Shown: positions 32,790-42,067, counted from the stretch's first letter. The stretch: 64,000 bases of DNA from Candidatus Gastranaerophilales bacterium (GCA_944323045.1 CALUQX010000005.1:36884-100883), one strand, 5' to 3'. A program made the numbers and translations. Notes: a model not told the origin generated them from the sequence alone.

Positions 32790-34098
32790 TACGTATTCCC
32801 TCCGTTAGGTTGACAGGAGAAATAATATCCTCATCTTTTCTCTCTATCTTTCCTCCTAACAATCTTAACTTAGATTCAAAATTTTCGTATCCTCTATCTA
32901 TATGATGTAAGTTTTCGATTGTAGAATTTCCTTCTGCCATCAAAGCAGCGACAACGAGAGATGCGCCGGCACGTAAATCACTTGCGGCGAGAGTTGCACC
33001 TGTTAATTTTTTTACACCTTTAATAATTGCATGGTTTCTGTCCTGATGTATGTCCGCTCCCATACGGCGGAGTTCGGGAACCTGCATAAATCTGTTTTCG
33101 TATAGGCTTTCTGTTATAATACCGACACCGTTTGCCGTTGTTAATAAAGTCATTGCCATTGACTGCAAATCTGTCGGAAAACCCGGATACGGCTGGGTTA
33201 CAAAGTTTATGGAATTCAATCTGTTTTTACAGCTTACTTCTAGTGAATTCGGTTCAATTAATTTTATATTTGCACCCATTTTCAAAAGTTTGTCAGTAAA
33301 GAATGTCAAATGAGCAGGGAACACATTTCGAATAATGGCTTTGCCTTTTGTTGCAATAATTGCAGCCATAAAAGTACCGGCTTCAATTCTATCAGGAATA
33401 GTTGTATATTCAATCGGATGAAGTTGTTCCTGTTTAACACCATTGATTACAATTTCAGAAGTACCTGCTCCAGAAATATCAGCGCCCATGGCATTTAAAA
33501 AGTTTGCCAGATCTACAATTTCAGGTTCCTGTGCGGCATTTTGAATTCTTGTAGCGCCTTCAGCGAGAACAGATGCCAGCATCAGATTTTCTGTTGCACC
33601 TACAGACGGTATATCAAGATAAATATCTGTACCGACAAGCCGTGAGGCTTTGGCATGGACATAACCGTTTTCAATTTTTATTTTAGCGCCGAGAGCTTCA
33701 AGCCCGCGGATGTGAAAATCCACCCTTCTTTCACCTATTGCGCAGCCGCCAGGAAGTGCGACTATAGCTTCTTTACAGCGGGTAACAAGTGCACCCAGAA
33801 CAATAAATGATGCACGCATTTTGCTGACAAGTTCATATTTGGCAGTTATACTGGTTAAATCAGTAGCATCAATAGTTACAGATTTTTCTTCTCTGTCGTA
33901 ATGTGTTTTAGCACCGAGCTGGGCTATCACACTCAACATAATTTCTACATCGGTTAAGGCAGGGACATTATGTATTTTTGTCTCTCCTTTTGCTAAAAGT
34001 GCCGCAGCCATCAATTTTAATACTGAATTTTTTGCGCCGCCGATAGAAACTTCACCTTTTAGAGGGGTACCGCCTTTTATGTAAAATTTTTCTGTCAA
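32773..34098 (-). CDS. murA: UDP-N-acetylglucosamine 1-carboxyvinyltransferase
   Basis: 441 residues. MurA adds enolpyruvate to UDP-GlcNAc in the first committed step of peptidoglycan synthesis. Visible marks are GGTPLKGEVSIGGAKNSVL at the N-terminus, the active-site Cys loop LPGGCAIGERRVDFHI (Cys, hence the fosfomycin-sensitive form), AGTFMAAIIATKG and DLRAGASLVVAALMAEG near the end. CGGAGGA precedes the ATG. It heads a minus-strand run with the WYD-repeat gene, mfd and ppiC. Confidence 0.97.
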   Translation of the reverse strand: MTEKFYIKGGTPLKGEVSIGGAKNSVLKLMAAALLAKGETKIHNVPALTDVEIMLSVIAQLGAKTHYDREEKSVTIDATDLTSITAKYELVSKMRASFIVLGALVTRCKEAIVALPGGCAIGERRVDFHIRGLEALGAKIKIENGYVHAKASRLVGTDIYLDIPSVGATENLMLASVLAEGATRIQNAAQEPEIVDLANFLNAMGADISGAGTSEIVINGVKQEQLHPIEYTTIPDRIEAGTFMAAIIATKGKAIIRNVFPAHLTFFTDKLLKMGANIKLIEPNSLEVSCKNRLNSINFVTQPYPGFPTDLQSMAMTLLTTANGVGIITESLYENRFMQVPELRRMGADIHQDRNHAIIKGVKKLTGATLAASDLRAGASLVVAALMAEGNSTIENLHHIDRGYENFESKLRLLGGKIERKDEDIISPVNLTEGIRNESYL

Positions 34099-34257
34099 TT
34101 TTGTCCTCCGAAAAAGAACTGAACTTGTCTACTACTATATATAATAATACAACCAGAAAAGAATAATGTAAATAAGTTAAATAATGTAAAGATTTAATCT
34201 TCTACAGAACAAATTAACCTGATTAAACTATATTAATACACTTATAATAACTTTTTG

Positions 34258-34266
34258 TGTTATAAT
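34258..34266 (+). promoter_or_regulatory. Extended -10 (TGTTATAAT) before the BadF-type gene
   Basis: TGTTATAAT lies 26 nt before the ATG at 34293, leaving a short leader with AAAAAGGAAG. Confidence 0.55.
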
Positions 34267-34292
34267 CAACATAAGAAAAAGGAAGTATAATC

Positions 34293-35297
34293 ATGAGTTT
34301 AACAGTATATTTAGGGATAGACGTAGGATCAGTAACAACAAAACTTGCACTTGTTGATGAGAAAGGCAAATATGTTGACAGTTATATGTTAAGAACAGCC
34401 GGCAAACCTGTTGTAGCTGTTCAGACAGGCTTGAGAGAATTGTTGAAAAAAGCGATTACAGATTATGATGTTCAGGGAGTCGGGACTACCGGTTCTGGTC
34501 GTAATCTTGCAGGTGCACTTGTCGGGGCTGATATTATAAAAAATGAAATTACAGCGCATGCTGTTGCCGCAAGTATTAATGTACCGGGGGTTCAGACAAT
34601 TCTTGAAATTGGAGGACAGGACAGTAAAATTATTATATTGCGTGACGGTATTGTAACTGATTTTGCAATGAACACAGTCTGTGCTGCAGGTACAGGAAGT
34701 TTTCTTGACCAGCAGGCAAACCGATTGAATGTTCCGATTCAGGATTTTGGTCCGACAGCATTAAAATCAACAAATCCTGCACGTATTGCCGGTCGCTGCG
34801 GTGTTTTTGCAGAAAGTGATTTGATTCACAAGCAGCAGCTAGGGTATCCTGTAGAAGACTTATTATATGGATTGTGTCAGGCGCTTGTGCGTAACTATTT
34901 AAGCAATCTAGCATTAGGAAAAGAATTATTGCCTGTATTTTCTTTTCAAGGTGGTGTTGCAACAAATACAGGCATGGTTAAAGCGTTTGAAGAAGCTTTA
35001 GGACATAAAGTCATTGTTCCGGAAAACCACCAGACAATGGGGGCAATAGGGGCAGCCTTGCTTGCAATGGAAAACCACCAGTACACAGAAACTCCAACCA
35101 AATTTAAAGGTTGGGAAGTAGGAGAAATGCATTTTTCTTCAATTACCTGTGAATGCAACGGGTGTTCCAACAACTGTGAAGTTATAACCATTGTTGAAGG
35201 GGTTGACGAAGTTCAACACGTTGACAAAATAAAAGATATCAAAGGTAATATCATCGCCCGCTGGGGCGGCACCTGCGGACGCTGGGACAGAGGTTAA
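34293..35297 (+). CDS. BadF/HgdC-type CoA-dehydratase activator ATPase
   Basis: 334 residues. ASKHA-fold ATPase related to the activators of 2-hydroxyacyl-CoA dehydratases: GIDVGSVTTKLALVDEKG at the N-terminus, EIGGQDSKIIILRDG, the Fe-S-binding Cys in NTVCAAGTGSFLDQQ and GRCGVFAESDLIH, and GGVATNTGMVKAFEEALG. A C-terminal extension carries more Cys (CECNGCSNNC, GGTCGRW), like the N-terminal module of the giant activator fusions. No dehydratase partner is adjacent, so the client enzyme is unknown. Points to anaerobic metabolism. Confidence 0.85.
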   Translation: MSLTVYLGIDVGSVTTKLALVDEKGKYVDSYMLRTAGKPVVAVQTGLRELLKKAITDYDVQGVGTTGSGRNLAGALVGADIIKNEITAHAVAASINVPGVQTILEIGGQDSKIIILRDGIVTDFAMNTVCAAGTGSFLDQQANRLNVPIQDFGPTALKSTNPARIAGRCGVFAESDLIHKQQLGYPVEDLLYGLCQALVRNYLSNLALGKELLPVFSFQGGVATNTGMVKAFEEALGHKVIVPENHQTMGAIGAALLAMENHQYTETPTKFKGWEVGEMHFSSITCECNGCSNNCEVITIVEGVDEVQHVDKIKDIKGNIIARWGGTCGRWDRG

Positions 35298-35307
35298 ATT
35301 GTATTTT

Positions 35308-35342
35308 AGAGGGGCGGGCGGTTGAAAACCGCCCGCCCCTCT
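35308..35342. terminator. GC-rich hairpin between convergent genes
   Basis: Perfect 16-bp stem AGAGGGGCGGGCGGTT with a 3-nt loop. It sits between the converging genes ending at 35297 and 35345 and has no clear T tail. It resembles the hairpins at 26551 and 43891. Confidence 0.7.
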
Positions 35343-35344
35343 AA

Positions 35345-36430
35345 CTATTCTTCACAAATTTCATCCGGTAATTCAGGCAAATCCGGCAGAGTTTTATTCA
35401 TTTTTACGCCAAGGTCTTTCATTCTTTCTATCTGTTTTATAATATTATCCCGCCCATCAAGTTTTTTTATAGAACTTTCCAGACTATTTTTTGCCTTCAG
35501 TAAATCACTCAGTAAATCTGAAAATTTATCCAGCATTCTGCTTGCCAGATCTGCTATTTCTTTTGCGTTTTTGTTCTGGCGGTCAACAACATGGAATGAG
35601 TTAATTATTTTTAGTGCGGCAAGCAGGGTTGAGGGCGAAACAGGCATGATTTTATTTTTCCACGCATAGTCCCATAACATACAGTCTTCACAAAACATTA
35701 ATGCATAGCAGCTTTCTACCGGAATAAACATCAAAACATAATCAGGTGAACTTTCTTCTATTGAGTAATCGCGTTTGGCAAGTCCCTGAATATGCGCCTT
35801 AGTCGATTCAATAAACTGTTGAAGATGTATTGATTTTTCGTCCTCATCAACCGCATTTATATATCCGTTCCACGCTGCAAAAGATGTTTTGCTGTCAATA
35901 AAAACACATCTGCCTTCAGGCAAATACACTGTCGCATCAGGTCTTCCTTCAGCCGTGCCTTTTTGAATTTTGTATTCTTCATCCTTTCTGAGTCCGGATG
36001 CTTCCAGAACGCGTTCAAGAACAATTTCTCCCCACGCGCCCTGTTTGCGATTGTCAGAACGCATAACATTTACCAGTGCATTTGTGTCCTGTGATATCTT
36101 ATTACCGGCAGCTAAAAAACTTTGAATATTCAAATCAAATTTTGTGAAATTCTCTTTTTCTGTCTTAAAATTTTCTTCGCTGCGTCGTTCAAAATCTTCA
36201 ATTCGCTCTTTAAAATTTTTATAAAACTCCTCAAGCCGCTCTTTATTCTGTTCGGTTAATTCCTTAGAATTCTCTTTAAAGAGTTTGTTTGCGGTGTTCT
36301 CAAATTGCAGTTTCATCTGTTCCAGCATAAAATCGCGGGAGTTTGCGGCATTTTTTTCAAGTGTTTTGAAATAAATAATCATACAAAAAACACCGACTGA
36401 AAAACCGACCAAAAATATTAGAATTTCCAT
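35345..36430 (-). CDS. rmuC: DNA recombination protein RmuC
   Basis: 361 residues. RmuC proteins have an N-terminal membrane anchor (residues ~3-22 here), a long coiled coil (30-110) and a nuclease-like core. The core text is DNRKQGAWGEIVLERVLEAS, GRPDATVYLPEGRCVFIDSK, YVLMFIPVESCYALM and VSPSTLLAALKIIN. It is thought to limit DNA rearrangements; biochemistry is not settled. AGGAGGATAT precedes the ATG. Confidence 0.93.
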   Translation of the reverse strand: MEILIFLVGFSVGVFCMIIYFKTLEKNAANSRDFMLEQMKLQFENTANKLFKENSKELTEQNKERLEEFYKNFKERIEDFERRSEENFKTEKENFTKFDLNIQSFLAAGNKISQDTNALVNVMRSDNRKQGAWGEIVLERVLEASGLRKDEEYKIQKGTAEGRPDATVYLPEGRCVFIDSKTSFAAWNGYINAVDEDEKSIHLQQFIESTKAHIQGLAKRDYSIEESSPDYVLMFIPVESCYALMFCEDCMLWDYAWKNKIMPVSPSTLLAALKIINSFHVVDRQNKNAKEIADLASRMLDKFSDLLSDLLKAKNSLESSIKKLDGRDNIIKQIERMKDLGVKMNKTLPDLPELPDEICEE

Positions 36431-36510
36431 ATATCCTCCTGACTTTTTACAAATTATACCACAATTGTTTTACTCTGAAAATATTAGACCCAAAATCTGT
36501 CACTAAAAAA

Positions 36511-36548
36511 TCAACCATGCGGCAAAGCATGATGTAGAGCATGGTTGA
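36511..36548 (+). other. 10-bp inverted repeat upstream of the response regulator
   Basis: TCAACCATGC (36511-36520) pairs perfectly with GCATGGTTGA (36539-36548). It lies in the 270-bp gap between rmuC and the response regulator. It might be an operator or part of a small RNA; there is no T run or promoter that decides. Confidence 0.4.
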
Positions 36549-36700
36549 GGCATATTCTCAATCTAAAGATTTACATCAAAATCTCATGCTTGCACATAAT
36601 CAATATCAATCAGGGCATGGATGAAAAAGACCATACAGAAAGTGTAGTATTAATAGTGTAGAAAGCAACTTAATTTTTTAAAATAAAGAGGGAGATAAAG

Positions 36701-37399
36701 ATGAGAGAGTTTACAAGAAAAGCCAGAGTATTATTAATTGATGACAATTCCGACCATCTGAGAGGAATTAAAGAATTAGTTACTCTTGAAAGCAGTTTTG
36801 AGGTAGTAGGAGCAACAACAAGTGCAAATCTGGGGATTAATCTTGCAAAAAAATACCGTCCTGATTTAATCCTTATGGATATCAATATGCCGGAAAAAGA
36901 CGGTTTGCAGGCTATTCAAGAAATAGAAAAATTGGATTTGGGCTGCCGCATCATTGCTCTCAGCGGTTATGACGATTCAGATTTAATCTTCCGCGCAATG
37001 AAGATAGGGGCTAAAGGCTATATCCTGAAAACTATGGCATCCGCACAATTGATTTACGCTATGGATGAAGTCGCATCAGGTAAAGTTTATCTTCCTTCTG
37101 CATTATCTTCAAGATTCTTTGAATATTTCCAGAATTCTTACAGAGAAGAAAATGCTGTCTCAGAAGAAGAAAACTTGCTTACATATTTGACAGGCAGAGA
37201 AGAAGAAGTTCTGGAATTGTTAACCCAGGGAAATAACTACAAGACTATTGCAGGAAAATTATTTATCTCTGAAACTACTGTTAAAACTCACGTAAATAAT
37301 ATTTTCCAAAAACTTCAGGTTAATGACAGAACACAAGCTGTACTTTATGCACTTAACAATGGATTTGCAAATAGAAAACGCGCTAAACTTACCGCTTAA
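36701..37399 (+). CDS. NarL/LuxR-type response regulator
   Basis: 232 residues. REC domain at ~9-125 with the phospho-acceptor Asp in LILMDINMPEKDG (~D67) and Lys in GAKGYILK. The LuxR-type HTH is at ~165-225 (LTGREEEVLELLTQGNNYKT, SETTVKTHVNNIFQKLQV). GAGGGAG precedes the ATG. A kinase gene follows 72 nt downstream, separated by a terminator-like hairpin, so the two probably form a two-component pair with unequal expression. The signal is unknown. Confidence 0.93.
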   Translation: MREFTRKARVLLIDDNSDHLRGIKELVTLESSFEVVGATTSANLGINLAKKYRPDLILMDINMPEKDGLQAIQEIEKLDLGCRIIALSGYDDSDLIFRAMKIGAKGYILKTMASAQLIYAMDEVASGKVYLPSALSSRFFEYFQNSYREENAVSEEENLLTYLTGREEEVLELLTQGNNYKTIAGKLFISETTVKTHVNNIFQKLQVNDRTQAVLYALNNGFANRKRAKLTA

Positions 37400-37422
37400 T
37401 TTGCATATCAAAACCAGCTCTT

Positions 37423-37451
37423 AAAAGAGTCGTCAGTTATGCCGGCTCTTT
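37423..37451 (+). terminator. Terminator or attenuator between regulator and kinase
   Basis: Stem AAAAGAGTC (37423-37431) with GGCTCTTTT (37443-37451), one G-T pair, ending in T. Some read-through to the kinase gene is likely. Confidence 0.6.
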
Positions 37452-37471
37452 TATTGTAATGAGGATTAGTA

Positions 37472-38134
37472 ATGAATGATATTGAACTTTACAAGGCGCA
37501 GACAAGATGCATTTCTCATGAAATACGAAACCACCTGTCTATATGCGAATTGTATTCTGAGATTATTAAAAAAACTCTGATAAAAAACGATATACACAAT
37601 GATTCAATAGATAATGCTATTATCTGTATACAAAAATCACTGAAAATAATCAGCAACTCTTTGCTGGATTTAAAATCTCTGAATAATTTATGTATCACCA
37701 GACTGAATCTAAAAAAAGTACTGGAATATGCAATTGAAATGTCTTCTGCTTATTTTTGCGGCAAAAATATCACCATAATAAGTAAACTTGATGACAATAT
37801 CTTTGTTAATGCTGATGAAAATAAATTTCTTGCCTGCATAGTCAATATTATAAAAAATGCAGTCGAGGCAATTGATACTAGCGGCAAAATTGAGATTAAA
37901 ACTCAAGTTACAAAAAATAAAGTACACATTTTCATAATTAATAACGGTAAAGCAATAAATCAGAACAAGCAGGATGAAATTTTTAAAGAAGGTTTTACAA
38001 CAAAATCAACCGGAAGCGGTCTTGGCTTGCATATATGCAAAAACAACCTTGCACTTCAAAATGCAGAATTAAGGTTAAATAAATCGGATGAAGAATCAAC
38101 TGAATTTGAAATTATTCTTCCCTTAAGTGATTAA
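37472..38134 (+). CDS. Small soluble histidine kinase
   Basis: 220 residues with no sensor or membrane segment. The phosphorylated His is in ISHEIRNHLSICELYSEI (~H15). The HATPase_c part has the N box NIIKNAVEAID (~128-138) and G boxes FKEGFTTKSTGSGLGLHICK (~170-190). It must be told its signal by another protein or by a cytoplasmic ligand. It follows a NarL-type regulator. GAGG lies before the ATG. Its stop overlaps the convergent mgtC gene by 4 nt. Confidence 0.9.
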   Translation: MNDIELYKAQTRCISHEIRNHLSICELYSEIIKKTLIKNDIHNDSIDNAIICIQKSLKIISNSLLDLKSLNNLCITRLNLKKVLEYAIEMSSAYFCGKNITIISKLDDNIFVNADENKFLACIVNIIKNAVEAIDTSGKIEIKTQVTKNKVHIFIINNGKAINQNKQDEIFKEGFTTKSTGSGLGLHICKNNLALQNAELRLNKSDEESTEFEIILPLSD

Positions 38135-38844
38135 TCAAGACATTCCTGTATTGCAATAGAATCAATCCCTTCAAGTGCCTGAAAATCTTTATACAAGTTT
38201 TGGACAGGCTCGCGCCATGAAACTTCCGTAACTACAGATATTTTTGTAAAATTATCATTTTGTTTGCTTGGCTTTTTAGAAATTTCTCTCAGCCGCGGAA
38301 ATTTGTCAACAATGTAATTGTAAATATCTTCTGCACTTGCATTTTCGCAGCAAACATTTAAACGCAGACGTTTAATATTTTTAGTGCTTGATACAAGAAC
38401 ACTTTTTTCAAAAAATCTTACTGAAACAAGAACAATAATAGAAATTATTGTCGCACAAATAGCTATTCCATACATGCCTGCACCGCAAGCCATTCCGATA
38501 CTTGCCGCCATCCATAATGTAGCGGCAGTCGTAAGCCCGAAAACATTTGCCCCGTGACGTAATACAGTACCACCGCCTATAAAACCTATACCGGTTACAA
38601 CCTGTGCTGCTACACGTGCGGTATCCCGTATACCGTTTGCATACTCATCGGTTACTACTGTCGGGAATGCATATATAGAAAGAAGTGTAAATACGCATGC
38701 GCCGAGGCAAACAAGAATATTTGTCCTCAATCCTGCATATTTGTTTGTCATTTCGCGTTCCAACCCGATTGCAAACCCCAAAAGTGTTGCGGCAATTATT
38801 CGCATTATTATTGTAAAATCAAAAATTTGTGTTAAAACTTCCAT
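38131..38844 (-). CDS. MgtC/SapB family membrane protein
   Basis: 237 residues. Four to five membrane segments in residues 1-140 with family text LLGFAIGLEREMTNKYAGLR, LGACVFTLLS and GFIGGGTVLRHGANVFGLTT. The C-terminal ~80 residues are a small cytoplasmic ACT-like domain. MgtC proteins affect Mg homeostasis and ATP synthase activity in pathogens; in commensals the role is unclear. AGAAGG precedes the ATG. It is tail-to-tail with the kinase gene. Confidence 0.92.
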   Translation of the reverse strand: MEVLTQIFDFTIIMRIIAATLLGFAIGLEREMTNKYAGLRTNILVCLGACVFTLLSIYAFPTVVTDEYANGIRDTARVAAQVVTGIGFIGGGTVLRHGANVFGLTTAATLWMAASIGMACGAGMYGIAICATIISIIVLVSVRFFEKSVLVSSTKNIKRLRLNVCCENASAEDIYNYIVDKFPRLREISKKPSKQNDNFTKISVVTEVSWREPVQNLYKDFQALEGIDSIAIQECLD

Positions 38845-38914
38845 AACCTTCTCTTTTTCTGTTTCATTACTTAATCTTTATTTTAACATTAATACCGCGG
38901 GAATGCAAATATTT

Positions 38915-39808
38915 TTATCTCACAAATAATTTATTGTTTTGAAGTTTTGCCATTTCACCATACGGTAATGTAATTTTATCCTTTCCATGTGTAATTTTAA
39001 ATCCGCTGACTACAGGAATTTTTAGTTTATTTGCTATTTCACTAAAAAACTCATCAAGCCATTCCTGATTATCAACATCAAGAAAATCACCGAGAACTAT
39101 CGCCTTAACATTTTCCTTGAATTGTTTGATGTTTAAAAGCTGTGACATCATTTTATCGATTTTATAAACAGGTTCATTCAAATCTTCTGTAAAAAATATA
39201 AATTTTTTATCCGGCAGAAAATCCAATCCGCACAGAGAAACAATAGTTGCAAGATTTCCGCCCCAAAGTATCCCTTCAGCATTGCCGGCACAATATATTT
39301 TACTGTTTTCAGGGGTAAAACACAACTGTTTACAGGTCGTTACCGCCTCAAAAAATGCATCAACTGTGAATTGTGACGGTTCATCAACACCAAAATCACT
39401 CTGCGCAAGCGGACCTGAATAAGTCACAAGCCCTGCTTTTTTATAAATCATTGCAGAAAGCGCAGAAATATCCGAATATCCACACAGAATTTTAGGATTG
39501 CTGCGAATAATATCATAATCAATTTTCTCTACCAATCTTATTGCACCATACCCCCCGCGCATACATATTATGGCTTTTATTTCCGGATTAAGAAAAAACT
39601 TATGCAATTCTTCTATCTTTTTCTCATCACTTCCAGCAAGATATCTGTATTCTTCAAAAACATTATCACTTAAAATAACTTTGTACCCTCTGTCTTCAAA
39701 AAATTTTTTAGCACGCAGGACATTTGTTTGCTCATCAACCGCTCCAGAGGTCGCAAGAATCCCAATAGTATCTCCGGTTTGTAAACTTGCAGGTTTAATT
39801 ATGTTCAT
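38915..39808 (-). CDS. LD-carboxypeptidase (family S66)
   Basis: 297 residues. S66 enzymes cut the L,D bond of murein tetrapeptides during recycling, or related peptides (MccF). The nucleophile Ser is in GYSDISALSAMIY (~S111), with the family text ICMRGGYGAIRLVEKIDYD before it and the Glu/His region (EGILWGGNLATI, and FKITHGKDKITLPYG) after. No signal peptide, so cytoplasmic. GGAGAG precedes the ATG. It diverges from dnaX across a 40-bp gap. Confidence 0.92.
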   Translation of the reverse strand: MNIIKPASLQTGDTIGILATSGAVDEQTNVLRAKKFFEDRGYKVILSDNVFEEYRYLAGSDEKKIEELHKFFLNPEIKAIICMRGGYGAIRLVEKIDYDIIRSNPKILCGYSDISALSAMIYKKAGLVTYSGPLAQSDFGVDEPSQFTVDAFFEAVTTCKQLCFTPENSKIYCAGNAEGILWGGNLATIVSLCGLDFLPDKKFIFFTEDLNEPVYKIDKMMSQLLNIKQFKENVKAIVLGDFLDVDNQEWLDEFFSEIANKLKIPVVSGFKITHGKDKITLPYGEMAKLQNNKLFVR

Positions 39809-39833
39809 ATTCTCTCCATTTTTCTCTCACTTC

Positions 39834-39842
39834 TGCTATAAT
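39834..39842 (+). promoter_or_regulatory. Extended -10 (TGCTATAAT) of leaderless dnaX
   Basis: TGCTATAAT ends 6 nt before the dnaX ATG, so the transcript should start at the start codon. No ribosome-binding site is visible. Confidence 0.6.
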
Positions 39843-39848
39843 GATATC

Positions 39849-41711
39849 ATGAATGAAAAATATATACCTTTATATCGTAAATATCGTCCTCAAACACTGG
39901 AAGAAGTAGTCGGACAGGAACATATTAAAAAAGCACTGGCTAATGCCATTTCTTTGAATAAAATATCTCACGCTTACCTGTTTACCGGTCCTAGAGGAAC
40001 TGGTAAAACATCTACAGCAAGAATCTTTGCAAAATCTCTTAACTGCAAAGAAGGACCAACTATTCATCCTTGCGGCAAGTGCGAAAACTGTATTGATATA
40101 ACAAATTCCACCCCGATGGATGTAATTGAAATAGATGCGGCAAGCAACAGAAAAGTTGAAGACGCGCAGAATATCCTAGAAAAAGTTATGTATGCTCCGG
40201 TCAACAGCCGGTATAAAATATATATTATAGACGAAGTTCATATGCTTTCTCCAACAGCTTTTAATGCACTGTTGAAAACGCTTGAAGAACCGCCTAAAAA
40301 TGTAATCTTTATCCTGGCAACAACAGAAGTTCACAAAGTCCTTGATACTATCAAAAGCCGCTGTCAGCGCTATGATTTTAAACGTATTACAACTTCTGAT
40401 ATCGTTGCACATTTAAGAATGATTTCAGACAAAGAAGGTATAAATATAACTGATGATGCACTAATGACTATTGCAAAAAATTCTGCAGGCGGGATGCGCG
40501 ACAGTATAGCGCTGCTTGATCAGTTAAGCGTTCTAGATGGTACTGAAGCCATTACTACAGATGATATTAACAATCTGCTAGGTCGTCTGTCTTTTGATGT
40601 TTTAAATGAATTAACCAATGCAATAATTAATTCCGCTCCAAATGACGGCATTGCTGTCTTAGAAAAGATTTATAATTCCGGCAACGAACCTGTACAGATT
40701 TTGACAAACCTTCTGGATTATCTGAAAAATCTTTTAATCGTCAAAACCTGCAGCAAAGACACAGTAACAGAATTAACACAACTAAATGAAATTCAGCTAA
40801 ATGCACTGGTAAAACAGACTGAAAAATTGGAAACACATCAAATAGTATTTTTGATTGATAAATGTTCTGAATACATAAAAGAATTAAAAACAACCAACAA
40901 TCCGCGGCTCTGGCTTGAAGTTGCAATAATTGATTTGTCAAATCTTGCAGAAAACACCTCGCTGCTGGAACTTCAAAACAGAATTTCAAGACTTGAAGGC
41001 GGCGCAATTCAACCTGTGGCGCATCAGCACTACAAAACAGCGCCTTCTCCTGTATTAAAGCCGGAAATGACGCGTCCGATGCCAGCCCGACCACAGCCTG
41101 CAGAGGAACAGGAAAAAGTCGAAAAAATTGAAAAAGTCGAAACGGTTGAACACCATAAAGAAGAATCACCGCAGCCAGTACAAAAACTTAATGAAGAATC
41201 TAATATTTCTGAGTTCACCCCGCTGCCGCTTTCTTCTCATTCATCCGATAGTAATGATATTTCTGTTCTGTGGGGAAAACTGCTTGAAAACATCCCGAAT
41301 GTTCCAACACGCGCATTGCTTAAGCAATGGGCAAATCCTATAGAAATTTCGCCGCAAGGTGTTACACTTACTTTAAAATCAGAAGTTTTGCTAAAACAAT
41401 TTGTAGAAGGTTCCAAAAAACAGATTTTGCAAAACGCTATAGACAATATGTTCGGACAGCAAAATACACATGTTGTAGTGAGGCTTCCACAAGCCGATGA
41501 CATAAAGGTTGATGCCGCCCCCCCAAAGTCTAAACCGGCGCCTCCTCCGCCGGCAAAACATATTGAGGCAGTTTCACCAGAAGAGGTAGAAACAGCAAAA
41601 GAGGAAATAAAAGAAACTGTTTTAAAACCTAAAAACACAGTAGACAGTCTGCTCTATTCTGATACTGTTAATATGGTTATGGAACTTTTTGACGGGAAAA
41701 TTATTGAATAA
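39849..41711 (+). CDS. dnaX: DNA polymerase III subunits gamma and tau
   Basis: 620 residues. The clamp-loader ATPase: YRKYRPQTLEEVVGQEHIKK, Walker A FTGPRGTGKTSTARIFAKSL (~39-58), zinc Cys group HPCGKCENC, DEVHMLSPTAFNALLKTLEE, and arginine-finger segment IKSRCQRYDFKR. Residues ~380-470 are a Pro/Glu-rich linker; a tau-like C-terminal domain follows. I chose the ATG at 39849 because the family starts there; the open frame further upstream is antisense to the S66 gene. A slippery A-run for gamma production is not obvious. Confidence 0.96.
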   Translation: MNEKYIPLYRKYRPQTLEEVVGQEHIKKALANAISLNKISHAYLFTGPRGTGKTSTARIFAKSLNCKEGPTIHPCGKCENCIDITNSTPMDVIEIDAASNRKVEDAQNILEKVMYAPVNSRYKIYIIDEVHMLSPTAFNALLKTLEEPPKNVIFILATTEVHKVLDTIKSRCQRYDFKRITTSDIVAHLRMISDKEGINITDDALMTIAKNSAGGMRDSIALLDQLSVLDGTEAITTDDINNLLGRLSFDVLNELTNAIINSAPNDGIAVLEKIYNSGNEPVQILTNLLDYLKNLLIVKTCSKDTVTELTQLNEIQLNALVKQTEKLETHQIVFLIDKCSEYIKELKTTNNPRLWLEVAIIDLSNLAENTSLLELQNRISRLEGGAIQPVAHQHYKTAPSPVLKPEMTRPMPARPQPAEEQEKVEKIEKVETVEHHKEESPQPVQKLNEESNISEFTPLPLSSHSSDSNDISVLWGKLLENIPNVPTRALLKQWANPIEISPQGVTLTLKSEVLLKQFVEGSKKQILQNAIDNMFGQQNTHVVVRLPQADDIKVDAAPPKSKPAPPPPAKHIEAVSPEEVETAKEEIKETVLKPKNTVDSLLYSDTVNMVMELFDGKIIE

Positions 41712-41854
41712 ATGTATTTCTAGGGCGCAGAAAAGTAGTGTGCCGTCGTTTGACGTACCTGTCCTCTGTGACCGGTGAACGGTGACCAGTTGTTTTGAAA
41801 AAGACGTTAGGACGATAAGACGTTAAGACGCTAGGACGATAAGTTCGTATCATG

Positions 41855-41891
41855 AAATCAGGCAATGTGGATATTCTACATTGCCTGATTT
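41855..41891 (+). terminator. Hairpin terminator downstream of dnaX
   Basis: Perfect 14-bp stem AAATCAGGCAATGT with ACATTGCCTGATTT, 9-nt loop, then T. It lies 144 nt after the dnaX stop. A degenerate relative (CATCAGGCAACATGG) is present at 2963 in the other repeat block, so it is also a repeat module. Confidence 0.75.
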
Positions 41892-42067
41892 TAAAAAGAA
41901 GGAGGGTTCGGGAACGTAGTTCCTGATGACTCGAACATTTTAAACGCGTGTGTCTTGCTCGTTCGCGTATAGCAGGTCTTCGGTTGACGTCAGCAATGGC
42001 AAAGCCATTTTGCCGTCAAGCCTCCGCCTTCCGCTCACTCGCGCTTTTCTCTTTCTTTGGTGTCGCG

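Noticed and set aside
39570..39848. 93-residue N-terminal extension of dnaX
   Set aside because: It is antisense to the S66 peptidase gene, and the DnaX family starts at YRKYRPQ; TATAAT lies directly before the ATG at 39849.
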